Source: CAWHPS01 sp963831235 | Lineage (GTDB): Bacteria; Fibrobacterota; OXYB2-FULL-49-7; JAEUSG01 | Length of the DNA: 64,000 nt | Reading direction: 5' to 3' | NCBI GenBank assembly: GCA_963831235.1 | Contig: CAWHPS010000047.1 | Coordinates: forward strand, 17,473-81,472 | Shown here: piece by piece, positions 45,274 through 54,622 of the stretch | Layout of the letters: every line of letters starts with the position of its first letter | Numbering within the stretch: the stretch's first letter is position 1 | The notes under the pieces: model-generated | The model's input: only the letters and a program-made list of their open reading frames with translations | Databases searched by the model: none | Told to the model about the DNA's origin: nothing | Made by a program: the position numbers and the translations under genes

Positions 45274-46095
45274 CTATTTTAACAATCTTATATTCTTATT
45301 TAACATAAGTGATTTCAATTGCATAATTGCGGTATCATTAAGCTGCATTAGGCGCTCTGACTGTTTCATACCCTGATGAACTAGAAGCGCATTAATGCTT
45401 TCCAAGTTAGAAAGAACAACCAATTGTTCAATTTCCGCATGGTCACGGATATTGCCGCTTTTTTCAGGATTTTTTTCGCGCCATTCCTTTGCTGTCTGGC
45501 CGAATAGAGCGACATTCAGAAGATCAGCTTCGCTTGCATAGATGGCATTAGCCTGTGCGCGGGTAACAGGGTCGGGTATAATTTTTTCTTTGATCGCATC
45601 GGTATGTATGCGATAGTTAATTTTAGAAAGGGTTCTTTGAAGGTTCCATTCAAGTTTAAGGTTTTGATTTTCATCACATTTTAAGCGTTGAAATTCTTTA
45701 ATTATAAATAATTTAAATTCTATCGATATCCATGAAGCAAATTCAAATGCAATATCTTTATGGGCAAAAGTGCCTCCATATCTGCCAGATTTTGAAATTA
45801 TACCAATTGCATTAGTAGATTCTATCCATTTCTTAGGAGTCATTGTAAAGCTATTAAGACCTGCCAATCTCCTAAACCCGTCGAATTCGACGGGTTTAAA
45901 AAAAGGATTATGCAGTTTTTCCCAGAAACCAAGTAATTCGATAGTATTTCTGTTCCGCAGCCAGTTCTTAATAATATCATCCGTATTGTCTTTATCTTTA
46001 TGGCGCGCAATATCTGTTAAACAAATGTAATCTTCCTGACCTTTAGCAAAAAAAGAAATTTCACTTCCTTTAACTTCAATTTTTTGAGTTTTCAT
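45274..46095 (-). CDS. KilA-N domain protein
   Basis: 273 residues. Residues about 1-140 match the KilA-N DNA-binding domain of phage and mobile-element proteins (YICLTDIARH, NWLRNRNTIELLGFWEKLHNP, KKWIESTNAIGI, SGRYGGTFAHKDIAFEFASWI, FKLFIIKEFQRLK). The C-terminal half is helical (NAIYASEADLLNVALFGQTAKEWREKNPEKSG). No phage genes surround it, so it is an isolated accessory gene between core operons. A 26-bp perfect palindrome lies inside it (45873-45898). Role unknown; transcription regulation is possible. Confidence 0.78.
   Translation of the reverse strand: MKTQKIEVKGSEISFFAKGQEDYICLTDIARHKDKDNTDDIIKNWLRNRNTIELLGFWEKLHNPFFKPVEFDGFRRLAGLNSFTMTPKKWIESTNAIGIISKSGRYGGTFAHKDIAFEFASWISIEFKLFIIKEFQRLKCDENQNLKLEWNLQRTLSKINYRIHTDAIKEKIIPDPVTRAQANAIYASEADLLNVALFGQTAKEWREKNPEKSGNIRDHAEIEQLVVLSNLESINALLVHQGMKQSERLMQLNDTAIMQLKSLMLNKNIRLLK
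45873..45898. repeat. 26-bp perfect palindrome inside the KilA-N gene
   Basis: TAAACCCGTCGAA followed by its exact complement, within codons for KPVEFDGF. Such a long perfect palindrome in coding DNA is unexpected and may be a binding site. Confidence 0.7.
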
Positions 46096-46139
46096 GTTTC
46101 AACATCTCCATAGCCTCTAATAAAATATAGTTATCGTTT

Positions 46140-47093
46140 TTACAACACCGTCTCCTCAAACGAAGCCTGGGGACTAGCCCCTTCATTCCTATTCCTGATA
46201 ACATCAATAAACGTGGTTGCCTGATCCATGTTGAGCACAAATTCCGTTTTCAGTTTATCTAACATTGCTTCCCCAAAATCCGGTATCCGTGCCTTGAAAT
46301 AATCCAAATCCTCATCTGTAAGCGTAGGGGGTTTGAGATTGCCTGATACCCCAAGCCCTGTCCTGCGGCTTAAATAATCAGCAAGCTTGGTGTAAGCCAC
46401 AAGAGGCATATACTTTTCGGAAAGGTACGGATTATGATGGAACTCTATGGCCTCAACTATGGGCATTGGCAGGTTCCATCTGTCTGCAAGCCAGCCGCCT
46501 ATGCGATCGTGTGTGGTGTCAAGCACCATTGTTTCAGCGTAGAGGAGATCCTCGTTGTCTTCGTGTACGCGCTCGATGATTTCAATAAAGTCATTGTGGC
46601 AATACTGGTTGATAACCACCTTGCCAATATCGTGAAGAAGGCCTGCTGTAAAAGCCTCCCCTGAATAACGCGGATCGAACCTCTTTACAAGCAGGCTGGT
46701 ACCAACGCCAACGCTTATCGCATGTTCCCAGAACCTGGATAAATCAAAGTATTTGCTACCACCCGGATCATCAAAAGCTTCAAGCACGGAAACCGACAAT
46801 CCCATGTCCTTTACAGCCTCGAACCCGACAACAACCACTGCGTGGTTTACGGTTGCAATCGAACGCTGCTGGCCGTAATAGGCGCTATTGGCAAGCTTAA
46901 GAATCTTGGCTGTAAGCACCTGATCGCCTTCTATAAGGCGTGAAAGCGATTTGGCTGAGGTCCGGGGACTTCCCACAAGCTCCATCATCTTTGCGACAAT
47001 GGTTGGCAGTGTTGGAAGTCCAATGACCTTTTCAGCAATGAAACGGAGTTTCTGGGCTTTACCAATACTGGCGGTTGTTCTTCGGCCTGACAT
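46140..47093 (-). CDS. HDOD-domain signalling protein
   Basis: 317 residues. The HDOD fold: LPTLPTIVAKMMELV, GDQVLTAKILKLANSAYYGQQRSIATVNHAVVVVGFEAVKDMGLSVSVL, then AFTAGLLHDIGKVVI and FHHNP. This is the metal-independent HD-like output domain found in chemotaxis and c-di-GMP networks. It follows the flagellar cluster, so a role in motility or biofilm control is plausible. Confidence 0.88.
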   Translation of the reverse strand: MSGRRTTASIGKAQKLRFIAEKVIGLPTLPTIVAKMMELVGSPRTSAKSLSRLIEGDQVLTAKILKLANSAYYGQQRSIATVNHAVVVVGFEAVKDMGLSVSVLEAFDDPGGSKYFDLSRFWEHAISVGVGTSLLVKRFDPRYSGEAFTAGLLHDIGKVVINQYCHNDFIEIIERVHEDNEDLLYAETMVLDTTHDRIGGWLADRWNLPMPIVEAIEFHHNPYLSEKYMPLVAYTKLADYLSRRTGLGVSGNLKPPTLTDEDLDYFKARIPDFGEAMLDKLKTEFVLNMDQATTFIDVIRNRNEGASPQASFEETVL

Positions 47094-47107
47094 GTGACCT
47101 GTGTGGT

Positions 47108-47419
47108 TTATGCATCGATGTCTATGAGGTGCGAGCCGTCGGATGTGCTGCGTCTTTGCTTCTTTTGTGTATCTTCAGGTGCGGCTTTTTCGCCCTTTTT
47201 CTTCTCCCGACCCTTTTCCCTCTCTTCTTTATCCTTGTTAACAAGCTTGTCTTTGGACTTCTCGGACTCGGCTATCTGGCTCTGCTTTATGGCATCTTCC
47301 TGCATTCTCTTGAGTTGCGCGAGCTGGGTGTCGTCCATGGGCTGATTGACTGTTCGCGACTGTATCTTTTCTGTTGGCTGCGAACGGTAAAGACCGTCCT
47401 GAAAATCCAATACCCGCAT
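47108..47419 (-). CDS. Hydrophilic protein downstream of fliA
   Basis: 103 residues, very rich in Lys, Glu and Gln, no hydrophobic segment. The end (SDGSHLIDIDA) resembles short proteins often found after fliA in spirochaetes and relatives. No known domain. It lies between fliA and the HDOD gene on the same strand. Confidence 0.6.
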   Translation of the reverse strand: MRVLDFQDGLYRSQPTEKIQSRTVNQPMDDTQLAQLKRMQEDAIKQSQIAESEKSKDKLVNKDKEEREKGREKKKGEKAAPEDTQKKQRRSTSDGSHLIDIDA

Positions 47420-47443
47420 GGGGCCCTTCCCTGCAAAAAAAGC

Positions 47444-48205
47444 TTATTCGTTAATCTTGCGGATTAGGCGGCTGCGTAATTTGATAATGGCCTTTGAGTG
47501 GATCTGCGACACTCGAGACTCCGTAATGCTCAGCACTTCGCCGATTTCCTTGAGCGTAAGTTCTTCATAGTGATATAAGGCAATCACAAGACGTTCTTTT
47601 TCCGGGAGCCCCATTATGGACTCTTTCAGTATCCGCTTGGTTTCATCGAAACCCATCTCTTTAAGAGGGTTGGTGCCTTGTGGATCTTCTATGATGTCCA
47701 TTATCTTGAGCTGCTTGCTTTCACCGTCCCCATCGCTCCTGGATTCATCAAGTGACATTATAGTTGTGGGTGTGACATCTGAAAGCATTTCCTCGAAAAC
47801 CTTAATTGAAATATTAAGTTCAGCAGCCACTTCGTCGTCATAAGGTATACGGCCAAGATCGTTCTCGAGTTTTGCATAAGTCCTCTGGAGTGTGCGGCTC
47901 TTCTGACGAATGGATCGCGGAACCCAGTCAAGCGAACGGAGCTCATCAAGGATGGCGCCCCTTATTTTATGGGTGGCAAAGGTCTCAAACTTGACATCAC
48001 GGCCAGGGTCAAACCCTTCGACCGCTTTTATAAGGCCCATAATCCCAGAGCTTATCAAATCATCAACCTGTACCGAAGAAGGCAGGTTAACAGCCATTCT
48101 ATGGGCGGTATATTTCACAAGCTGCGCATATTCCACAAGCAATTTGTCTTTTGCGGACTTGCTCTTGGTTTCTATGTATTCCTGCCAGGTTTTTTCGAGT
48201 CCCAT
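47444..48205 (-). CDS. fliA: Flagellar sigma factor (FliA/WhiG type, sigma-28)
   Basis: 253 residues. Region 2 (LVKYTAHRMAVNLPSSVQVDDLISSGIMGLIKAVEGFDPGRDVKFETFATHKIRGAILDELRSLDWVPRSIRQKSRTL) and region 4 (GLPEKERLVIALYHYEELTLKEIGEVLSITESRVSQIHSKAI) are complete. It directs RNA polymerase to late flagellar genes. It follows flhF and flhG, the usual order in polar-flagellate bacteria. Confidence 0.94.
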   Translation of the reverse strand: MGLEKTWQEYIETKSKSAKDKLLVEYAQLVKYTAHRMAVNLPSSVQVDDLISSGIMGLIKAVEGFDPGRDVKFETFATHKIRGAILDELRSLDWVPRSIRQKSRTLQRTYAKLENDLGRIPYDDEVAAELNISIKVFEEMLSDVTPTTIMSLDESRSDGDGESKQLKIMDIIEDPQGTNPLKEMGFDETKRILKESIMGLPEKERLVIALYHYEELTLKEIGEVLSITESRVSQIHSKAIIKLRSRLIRKINE

Positions 48206-48239
48206 AAATTATCACCTAATTAGATCTCAAATCCAATTG

Positions 48240-48557
48240 CTATATCGCCTGTTCCGGAGGTTTTACATTTACCTTTAGAAGCTCTTCGTTTTTTTCCGGG
48301 GTGAATTTTACAAGCAGTCCGCCCTCTGCAGCATCGTATTTTTTATCTTCCATTGTTGTCAGGACAGCTTTTAATATAATATCTGAAATCACGATCCCTA
48401 AAAGCCAGAAAATTACATATCCTGTAAAGGCCCTTAACACTATCATTGGCAGTTGCGAAAAACTGAACGTATCGAGTGAGAATATGCCCACCATCATAAG
48501 TAGCAGAAAAGCGAACAGGCTCAGTGTTTGGGCGATCCCTTTAGCCAGCTTGACCAT
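48240..48557 (-). CDS. Small membrane protein between flhG and fliA
   Basis: 105 residues with two membrane helices (LSLFAFLLLMMVGIFSL and VIFWLLGIVISDIILKAVL), then a charged tail (AAEGGLLVKFTPEKNEELLKVNV). No family recognised. Its place inside the flagellar operon suggests a linked role, but this is inference. Confidence 0.62.
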   Translation of the reverse strand: MVKLAKGIAQTLSLFAFLLLMMVGIFSLDTFSFSQLPMIVLRAFTGYVIFWLLGIVISDIILKAVLTTMEDKKYDAAEGGLLVKFTPEKNEELLKVNVKPPEQAI

Positions 48558-48577
48558 AAACCCATTACTCCTTTAAT

Positions 48578-49471
48578 TTATGAGGGCATGGACGCCATTA
48601 ATCTGTGGAAAAAGCCGTTTCGCTCTGCCACAGGACGCCCCATGACCCTGAGTACTATGCGCGAAAGTGATCTTGAAAAAGGCGATTCAGGACATGAAAT
48701 GGTTACAGGAGACTGCCGCGAGACGCTTGTCCTGACATTTTTATCCATAGGCAAAGATCCCAAAAATAGCGGCGCCTTCTTTAAAAACCTTCGGCACAAT
48801 GCCGCCAGCTTCTGATATGTTTCAAGCCCCTCTTTATCGTCCTTTACCATGTTGGATATTATGCTGATATCAGAATTGCCTGTGGCAAATATCATCTTTA
48901 TTGCAGCATACGCATCAGCAAGTGATGAGGGTTCAGGTGTTACCACAACGATTTGTTTCATGGCCGCATTGACAAAAGACCGAACAATCCTTGAAATACC
49001 CGCACCAGTGTCGAAAATAAGAAAATCACATGAGGCTTCAAGCGCATCCAAATCGCGCATTACCCTGGCCAGTGTTGCGGAGTCGAGGTTCGCCATCTTT
49101 TCAACCCCTGAGCCGCCAGGAATAAGCGAGATTCCGCCAGGCCCGGGCAAAACAACATCCTGCAAAGCACAACGTCCTTCAACAATATCAAGAAGTGTGA
49201 ATGCCGGGTTAAGACCCATTAAAATATTAACATTGGCCAATCCCAAATCAGCATCAAATAGGATGACTTTTTTACCCATTTTAGAAAGAAGGAGTGCCAG
49301 ATTTATACTTACGTTTGTTTTCCCGACTCCGCCTTTGCCAGATGTAACTGCAATTGTTGTGCATTTGGTGCTTCTTTGAGGAAGGCTTTCAGCAAGAAGA
49401 AGGGCGTCAACCCTTGACATATCAGAGGCTCTCTGCGTAAGAGTACGCAAACCCTGGGCTTGATCAATCAT
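48578..49471 (-). CDS. flhG: Flagellar number regulator FlhG (MinD-like ATPase)
   Basis: 297 residues. Deviant Walker A SGKGGVGKT (44-52), then VILFDADLGLANVNILMGL and DFLIFDTGAGIS, as in MinD/ParA. FlhG with FlhF sets flagellar number and site. Overlaps flhF by four bases. Confidence 0.93.
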   Translation of the reverse strand: MIDQAQGLRTLTQRASDMSRVDALLLAESLPQRSTKCTTIAVTSGKGGVGKTNVSINLALLLSKMGKKVILFDADLGLANVNILMGLNPAFTLLDIVEGRCALQDVVLPGPGGISLIPGGSGVEKMANLDSATLARVMRDLDALEASCDFLIFDTGAGISRIVRSFVNAAMKQIVVVTPEPSSLADAYAAIKMIFATGNSDISIISNMVKDDKEGLETYQKLAALCRRFLKKAPLFLGSLPMDKNVRTSVSRQSPVTISCPESPFSRSLSRIVLRVMGRPVAERNGFFHRLMASMPS

Positions 49472-50706
49472 GCCGCACCTCCGCCCACAATCAGATTTGC
49501 AAGAGACTTTGAATTCGCAAGGTTTATATCATCAGGTATGTTCTGGCCCGTGCTCAGATATGACACAGGTTTTCCGGATTCCCTTAGCATATTGTATATG
49601 GTCCCGAAACTTAAGGTTTCATCAAGCTTGGTAAAAACAAGTCTGTTATAACCTATCTCAGAATACTTTTTTTCAATTAAACGCAAATCTTTCATCTTTG
49701 TTGTAACTGACACTGTAAGGTGTACCTCATCCGCTTCCGCGGCCATAAGGGTGCGCCTTAAATCGTTCATGTGCTCGATATTGCGTTGACTGCGTCCGGC
49801 AGTGTCAATGAAAACAATGTCGTAATTGGAAAATTTGACAAGCGCCTGGTGCATTTCAGAATCCGTGAACACTGTTTCAAGGGGTATTCCAGCTATTTCA
49901 GCAAACTGCTGAAGCTGTTCGATGGCTGCCATGCGGTAGTTGTCGGCTGCGATAAGCGCAACATTAAGATTTTCTTTGAGCTTGAAATGGGCTGCAAGTT
50001 TGGCGATTGTAGTTGTCTTTCCAACACCAGTTGGCCCGACGAGGGCAATGCGTCTTGCACGCCCCTCTCCTTTTTTTATCTGGCCTGATACTGACATCAC
50101 ACTTTCCACTCTGCGGAAGAGGCTGCGCCGCATCCAGAGTTCATTTCCAATCTGATCCTGCGTATGCTCTTTTTTAATCTGATCCATGAGCGCTTCAATA
50201 TGGACAGGGGCAACCTCATTCTGCTCGAGCGTGATTTTAACGGCCTTAAGGCCTGCAGGAAGATTATCCGTTGCAGGAAGGCCCTTTTCAGCAATTGAAT
50301 AAACCGCGCTCCGCATTTTATCAAGGTCACTACGAAGAGATGCAAAGCCTTCGGTCTCAGACATAGGAGATGCAGGGCGATCAAAAGATAAATCCGGCTT
50401 ATGGATTGTTTCTTTTTGTGTCCGCTCCAGGACCGTTGTACCGCCCCTTTCCGCGCCTTCCCTTATTTTTCTTGGCGAATATGTGGATACGCTTTTGATG
50501 GGCATGGACGCTGCTTCAAGTTCGGTTTCATCGGGCCTTGCATACGCATTTTCATCGATAGCAGCCGTGACCTCCACCTGCTGGCTTCCGAACAGGCCGG
50601 ACCCGAGTTTCTTGGTGCCGAGGATCACGGCCTGCGGGCCAAGATCAGACTTTACAAGAAGAAGTGCTTCCTTTACAGAACCGGCTTTGAATTTTTTAAT
50701 TTTCAT
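49468..50706 (-). CDS. flhF: Flagellar biosynthesis GTPase FlhF
   Basis: 412 residues. SRP-type NG domain with P-loop GPTGVGKT (224-231), AADNYRMAAIEQL and IDTAGRS. The first 60 residues carry the FlhF basic N-terminus (MKIKKFKAGSVKEALLLVKSDLG). It marks the pole for flagellum assembly. Overlaps flhA by 11 bp. Confidence 0.94.
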   Translation of the reverse strand: MKIKKFKAGSVKEALLLVKSDLGPQAVILGTKKLGSGLFGSQQVEVTAAIDENAYARPDETELEAASMPIKSVSTYSPRKIREGAERGGTTVLERTQKETIHKPDLSFDRPASPMSETEGFASLRSDLDKMRSAVYSIAEKGLPATDNLPAGLKAVKITLEQNEVAPVHIEALMDQIKKEHTQDQIGNELWMRRSLFRRVESVMSVSGQIKKGEGRARRIALVGPTGVGKTTTIAKLAAHFKLKENLNVALIAADNYRMAAIEQLQQFAEIAGIPLETVFTDSEMHQALVKFSNYDIVFIDTAGRSQRNIEHMNDLRRTLMAAEADEVHLTVSVTTKMKDLRLIEKKYSEIGYNRLVFTKLDETLSFGTIYNMLRESGKPVSYLSTGQNIPDDINLANSKSLANLIVGGGAA

Positions 50707-52774
50707 TTTTGTCCGCCTTTACCATTCCTATGGATTTGATGTTTACTCCCTGGGCGATTTCGTTATATGAAAGCACAATCACATTTGGATTGGAAGATTC
50801 TATCATTTTACGGAACTGGGCGCGAATTAGGGGTGACAGTAAAATAATGGGCTGCTCATTCTTTCCCATGACCCGTAATGCTTCATCATTAACAGCATCA
50901 ATAATGCGCGTTGCCATTTCAGGGCGCAAGACAAGCTTGTTGCCGCGATCCGTGTGCTGTAATGATACTTCTATAAGCTGTTCCAGTTTGGGTTCAAGGG
51001 TAATAACGGATAAGGTATTGTCTTTGTCCTTGTATTGGTCGCATATCTGACGCGACAATCCGTCACGTACAAATTCTGTGAGCAGTTCGGTGTCCTTTGT
51101 CTTCTCAACATTGTCCGCAATAATTTCGAGGATGGTTGCAAGGTCACGAATGCTGATGCGTTCCTTAAGAAGATTCATGAGTACCTTCTGCACCTCTCCT
51201 GTTGCAAGTTTGCCTGGTATCAGTTCTTCAACAACAGTCGGATTATGTTCCTTGACATTATTGATAAGTGTCTTCACGTCCTGACGGGTCACAATCTCGG
51301 CTGAATGGTTCTTTATCACTTCTGTCAAGTGTGTGGCAATTATGGCAGGCAATTCCACAACCGTATATCCCGCAAGTTCGGCCTCGTCCTTCTGGGATTC
51401 GGTAATCCACATTGCAGGGAGGCCAAAAGCTGGTTCGCGTGTGCTTACTCCACGTATGGTTTTGCTGACGTGGCCAGGGTTCATGGCAAGATACGACCCG
51501 CTCATGAGCTCACCTCTAGCGATTTCAACGTTCTTGATTTTTATGCGATATTCATTGGGCTTAAGCTGTATGTTGTCGCGTATCCTTATTGGAGGAACGA
51601 TTATGCCCATTTCTCCGGCGCATTGACGGCGTATCATGGTTATCCGCTCAAGAAGATCTCCGCCTTGTGCCAAATCAACAAGAGGTATCAGGCCATAGCC
51701 TATTTCCATTTCCATCTGATCAATATTAAGATAATCCTCAATTTTTTCCTCTGCTTTGGCTGTTTCTTTGGTCTCAACAGGCTTCACATCTTTTTGTTCA
51801 AGAAGGCCCTTGCTTGTCATGTATCCGGCAATGCCTGCAAATAAAGACAAAAGCATGAAAGGAATTCCAGGGAAACCCGGAACGAGCGCAAAAAGCCCCA
51901 TTATGCCTGATGATATGTAAAGTGCCTTGGGACTTTGGAGCAACTGGCTGGTTATTTCAGAACCAAGGTTTGAAACACTCGCCGCACGTGTTACAATTAT
52001 GCCCGAGGCGGTGCTGACAATTAGCGCCGGAGTCTGACTTACAAGGCCTTCGCCGATTGTTAGTATGGTATATGTGCGCACAGCTTCGGCAAATGGCATA
52101 TCAAGCATTGCAATGCCGATTACGAAGCCGCCGACAATATTCACAAGGGTAATAATAATGCCCGCAACAGCATCGCCGCGCACAAATTTGCTTGCGCCAT
52201 CCATTGCACCGTAAAAATCAGCCTCACGCCGAATCATGTCACGGCGTTCACGCGCTTCGTTCTCATTTATTAACCCTGAATTAAGATCAGCATCAACAGC
52301 CATCTGCTTGCCGGGCATGGCATCCAATGTGAAACGGGCAGCCACTTCCGCAATACGGCCTGAACCTTTGGTTATAACTACAAAATTAATAACAACAAGT
52401 ATTATAAAAATTATGAACCCGACAACAGCATTGCCTTTGGTAACAAAAGTACCAAAGGCATTGATGACAACACCCGCATGCGCATCCGCAAGTATGAGCC
52501 GGGTTGCGGCAACATTCAAGCTAAGGCGAAACAATGTTATTACAAGTAAAAGCCCTGGAAAAACAGAGAAATCAACGGTCCTCTTGGTGTACATTGAAAC
52601 CATGAGAATGACGATGGAGCCTGATATGCTTGCTGTAAGGAGGATATCCAGTATAAAGGTAGGAACAGGAATGAGCATTATTGTAAGAACACCGACAACA
52701 CCTGCGGCAACAAGATAATCGTTGTTCTTCAGGATTTTAGCAACAATGTTCTGTGTTCTTATAACAGCTTCCAC
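50696..52774 (-). CDS. flhA: Flagellar export gate protein FlhA
   Basis: 692 residues, full length. About eight membrane helices in the first 330 residues, with the FHIPEP-family signature region (ARFTLDAMPGKQMAVDADLNSGLI) and a soluble C-terminal domain. FlhA is the main gate of the flagellar type III export apparatus. The genes around it in this cluster all read in the same direction. Confidence 0.96.
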   Translation of the reverse strand: MEAVIRTQNIVAKILKNNDYLVAAGVVGVLTIMLIPVPTFILDILLTASISGSIVILMVSMYTKRTVDFSVFPGLLLVITLFRLSLNVAATRLILADAHAGVVINAFGTFVTKGNAVVGFIIFIILVVINFVVITKGSGRIAEVAARFTLDAMPGKQMAVDADLNSGLINENEARERRDMIRREADFYGAMDGASKFVRGDAVAGIIITLVNIVGGFVIGIAMLDMPFAEAVRTYTILTIGEGLVSQTPALIVSTASGIIVTRAASVSNLGSEITSQLLQSPKALYISSGIMGLFALVPGFPGIPFMLLSLFAGIAGYMTSKGLLEQKDVKPVETKETAKAEEKIEDYLNIDQMEMEIGYGLIPLVDLAQGGDLLERITMIRRQCAGEMGIIVPPIRIRDNIQLKPNEYRIKIKNVEIARGELMSGSYLAMNPGHVSKTIRGVSTREPAFGLPAMWITESQKDEAELAGYTVVELPAIIATHLTEVIKNHSAEIVTRQDVKTLINNVKEHNPTVVEELIPGKLATGEVQKVLMNLLKERISIRDLATILEIIADNVEKTKDTELLTEFVRDGLSRQICDQYKDKDNTLSVITLEPKLEQLIEVSLQHTDRGNKLVLRPEMATRIIDAVNDEALRVMGKNEQPIILLSPLIRAQFRKMIESSNPNVIVLSYNEIAQGVNIKSIGMVKADKNEN

Positions 52775-52839
52775 TTAGCTCTCCCCTATATCCTTAAGCC
52801 AGCCACCCTTATCCCAAAGAAGCGGATAATTCTATTTAT

Positions 52840-54618
52840 CTAGAAAGCACCTGTGTTTACTGATATGGCTTCAGGCGCTTCAAGCTCCACATCAAACACA
52901 TCTGTTTGCAAATTCAATGCCGAACCAGTCGTGCCGTTTATGGCCAGTACCCTGCCATTACCGTAATCAGCTATCCACAAGGTTTTTTGAACATTCGAAT
53001 AATCTATTCTATAATCCAAAGACATGGATCGCGGTTGACGCACAACCCCGGCTGTCCCGCTCGCTGTAAGACACATTGAGGCGCTTAAAGTGTGGGCACC
53101 TGGAAGGTTGGCATTCGGGGTTGCATCAATCCGCACCACCTTGCTGCTTCCAGCATCGGCAATCCAAGCGTAAGGACTGCTGTTAAGCTGATCCGCCACA
53201 ACATAAGCGCCGCTGAATCCAGAGAACCTGGCAATTACAGTATCGGCTATCATACTTGCGAGGAGCACGATGGAATCACATCCAACCCAGTAAATTCCAT
53301 TTCGTGTTGACACTGCCAGGGACTTTACAATATCCATGGAATCGTATGCAATTAATCCCTTTTTCAGTGTATCAACAATTGTTCCGCTTCTTACATGGTA
53401 AATGTAGCGTTTACCAATTGCCTTGTATTTGACCGCGGCCCAGAATTCGTCCTCATTGAATTGATGGACATCCATGGCCTCAATCTCACCGGAAGAGAAA
53501 ATAAGCTTTGGTGCCAATGAGGGATCCATTGTCAGCTTCTTGATACCTTCTGTATCAACCACATAAGCAATATTATTACTTTGATTAAGAGAAAGACAAT
53601 TTATCTGTCCCTTAAAGCCACCAATCCTTCTTAAAAACTTTCCATCATCATCAACAACAAATACCGAATCAGAATATGCCTTTGTGACATTCGGACCGGA
53701 TATTTTCTGCGTCCAGTCAACCAGCCACAAGGCCTCAGTCCCATTTTGTCTATCAACAAAGCTAACATTCATGAATTTAATCTGGCGAAAACCGGACATC
53801 GAAAAGACCTTCTTGCCGTTCTTTGCAAGTTTATTAAGGATTGATTCATTATCAGGGCTATGCGTGGACGCAACCCAGACGGAATGGTGTTCGCTGTAAA
53901 TGACTATTTCAAGAGGGAAAACTGTATTTCCACCCTTATGATCTGAGAGACGCAAAGAACCTTTATAAACAGTGTCAATCCTACCTGCGGCAAACACCCA
54001 TTCCTTTTCATAAGCCAAACCAGGGTCATTGTTTATCGAACGGTCAAGCCCTTCAATAAAAAACGAAAGGCTGTCGTGTTTATCCGCATCATGCATAAAA
54101 ACCTGAAATGTCACCTTGACACTAGGGTTCATTGAAAGCCGGATTATATTGTTTGTATCACCGTCCGCATTCTTGCTTAAAAGCATGTTATCGAGCTTTA
54201 CGCTATCAAGAATCGGACTGTGATTGACAAGAGATATCCCCACCTTGTTGGATGATATATCATTGTCCTTGAAGGAAACCCAAATTTCATCATAATTATT
54301 TTGAGCATAGAACGGCAGGGTGATACTGTCCCAGGTTATTACTACAGTGTCAACCATAATCGGTTGATCTCCAGCCGGATTTGAATGCTGAAAGATTGTT
54401 GTTCCAGTCGTATGTAATAAGACATTGGATTCAAGTACCGGTTGCCCGTATGTAATGTAGAATTTGAGCCCCTCCCCTTCAAAAACCGTCTTTGGTGCGG
54501 TAATGGTAACATAAGGTATTGGAGCAAGGGGCGACTTTTTCTTTGAACACCCGCACATAAGTGAGATTGAGAATAAAATTAATATTATGCCATATTTTAC
54601 AATCTTGTTGTTTTTCAT
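52840..54618 (-). CDS. Lipoprotein inserted between flhB and flhA
   Basis: 592 residues with lipobox LMCGC. Residues about 25-260 are strand-rich Ig-like domains. Residues about 280-590 look like a beta-propeller (VWVASTHSPDNESI, AYVVDTEGIKKL, ALWLVDWTQ, TLWIADYGNGRVLAINGTTG). It has no recognised flagellar homologue. It is five bases from flhB, so it is cotranscribed with flagellar genes; whether it acts in motility is unknown. Confidence 0.72.
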   Translation of the reverse strand: MKNNKIVKYGIILILFSISLMCGCSKKKSPLAPIPYVTITAPKTVFEGEGLKFYITYGQPVLESNVLLHTTGTTIFQHSNPAGDQPIMVDTVVITWDSITLPFYAQNNYDEIWVSFKDNDISSNKVGISLVNHSPILDSVKLDNMLLSKNADGDTNNIIRLSMNPSVKVTFQVFMHDADKHDSLSFFIEGLDRSINNDPGLAYEKEWVFAAGRIDTVYKGSLRLSDHKGGNTVFPLEIVIYSEHHSVWVASTHSPDNESILNKLAKNGKKVFSMSGFRQIKFMNVSFVDRQNGTEALWLVDWTQKISGPNVTKAYSDSVFVVDDDGKFLRRIGGFKGQINCLSLNQSNNIAYVVDTEGIKKLTMDPSLAPKLIFSSGEIEAMDVHQFNEDEFWAAVKYKAIGKRYIYHVRSGTIVDTLKKGLIAYDSMDIVKSLAVSTRNGIYWVGCDSIVLLASMIADTVIARFSGFSGAYVVADQLNSSPYAWIADAGSSKVVRIDATPNANLPGAHTLSASMCLTASGTAGVVRQPRSMSLDYRIDYSNVQKTLWIADYGNGRVLAINGTTGSALNLQTDVFDVELEAPEAISVNTGAF

Positions 54619-54622
54619 AATA

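Noticed and set aside
51305..51844. 179-residue plus-strand ORF, and 48849-49379 (176 residues)
   Set aside because: Antisense shadows of flhA and flhG with no motifs of their own.
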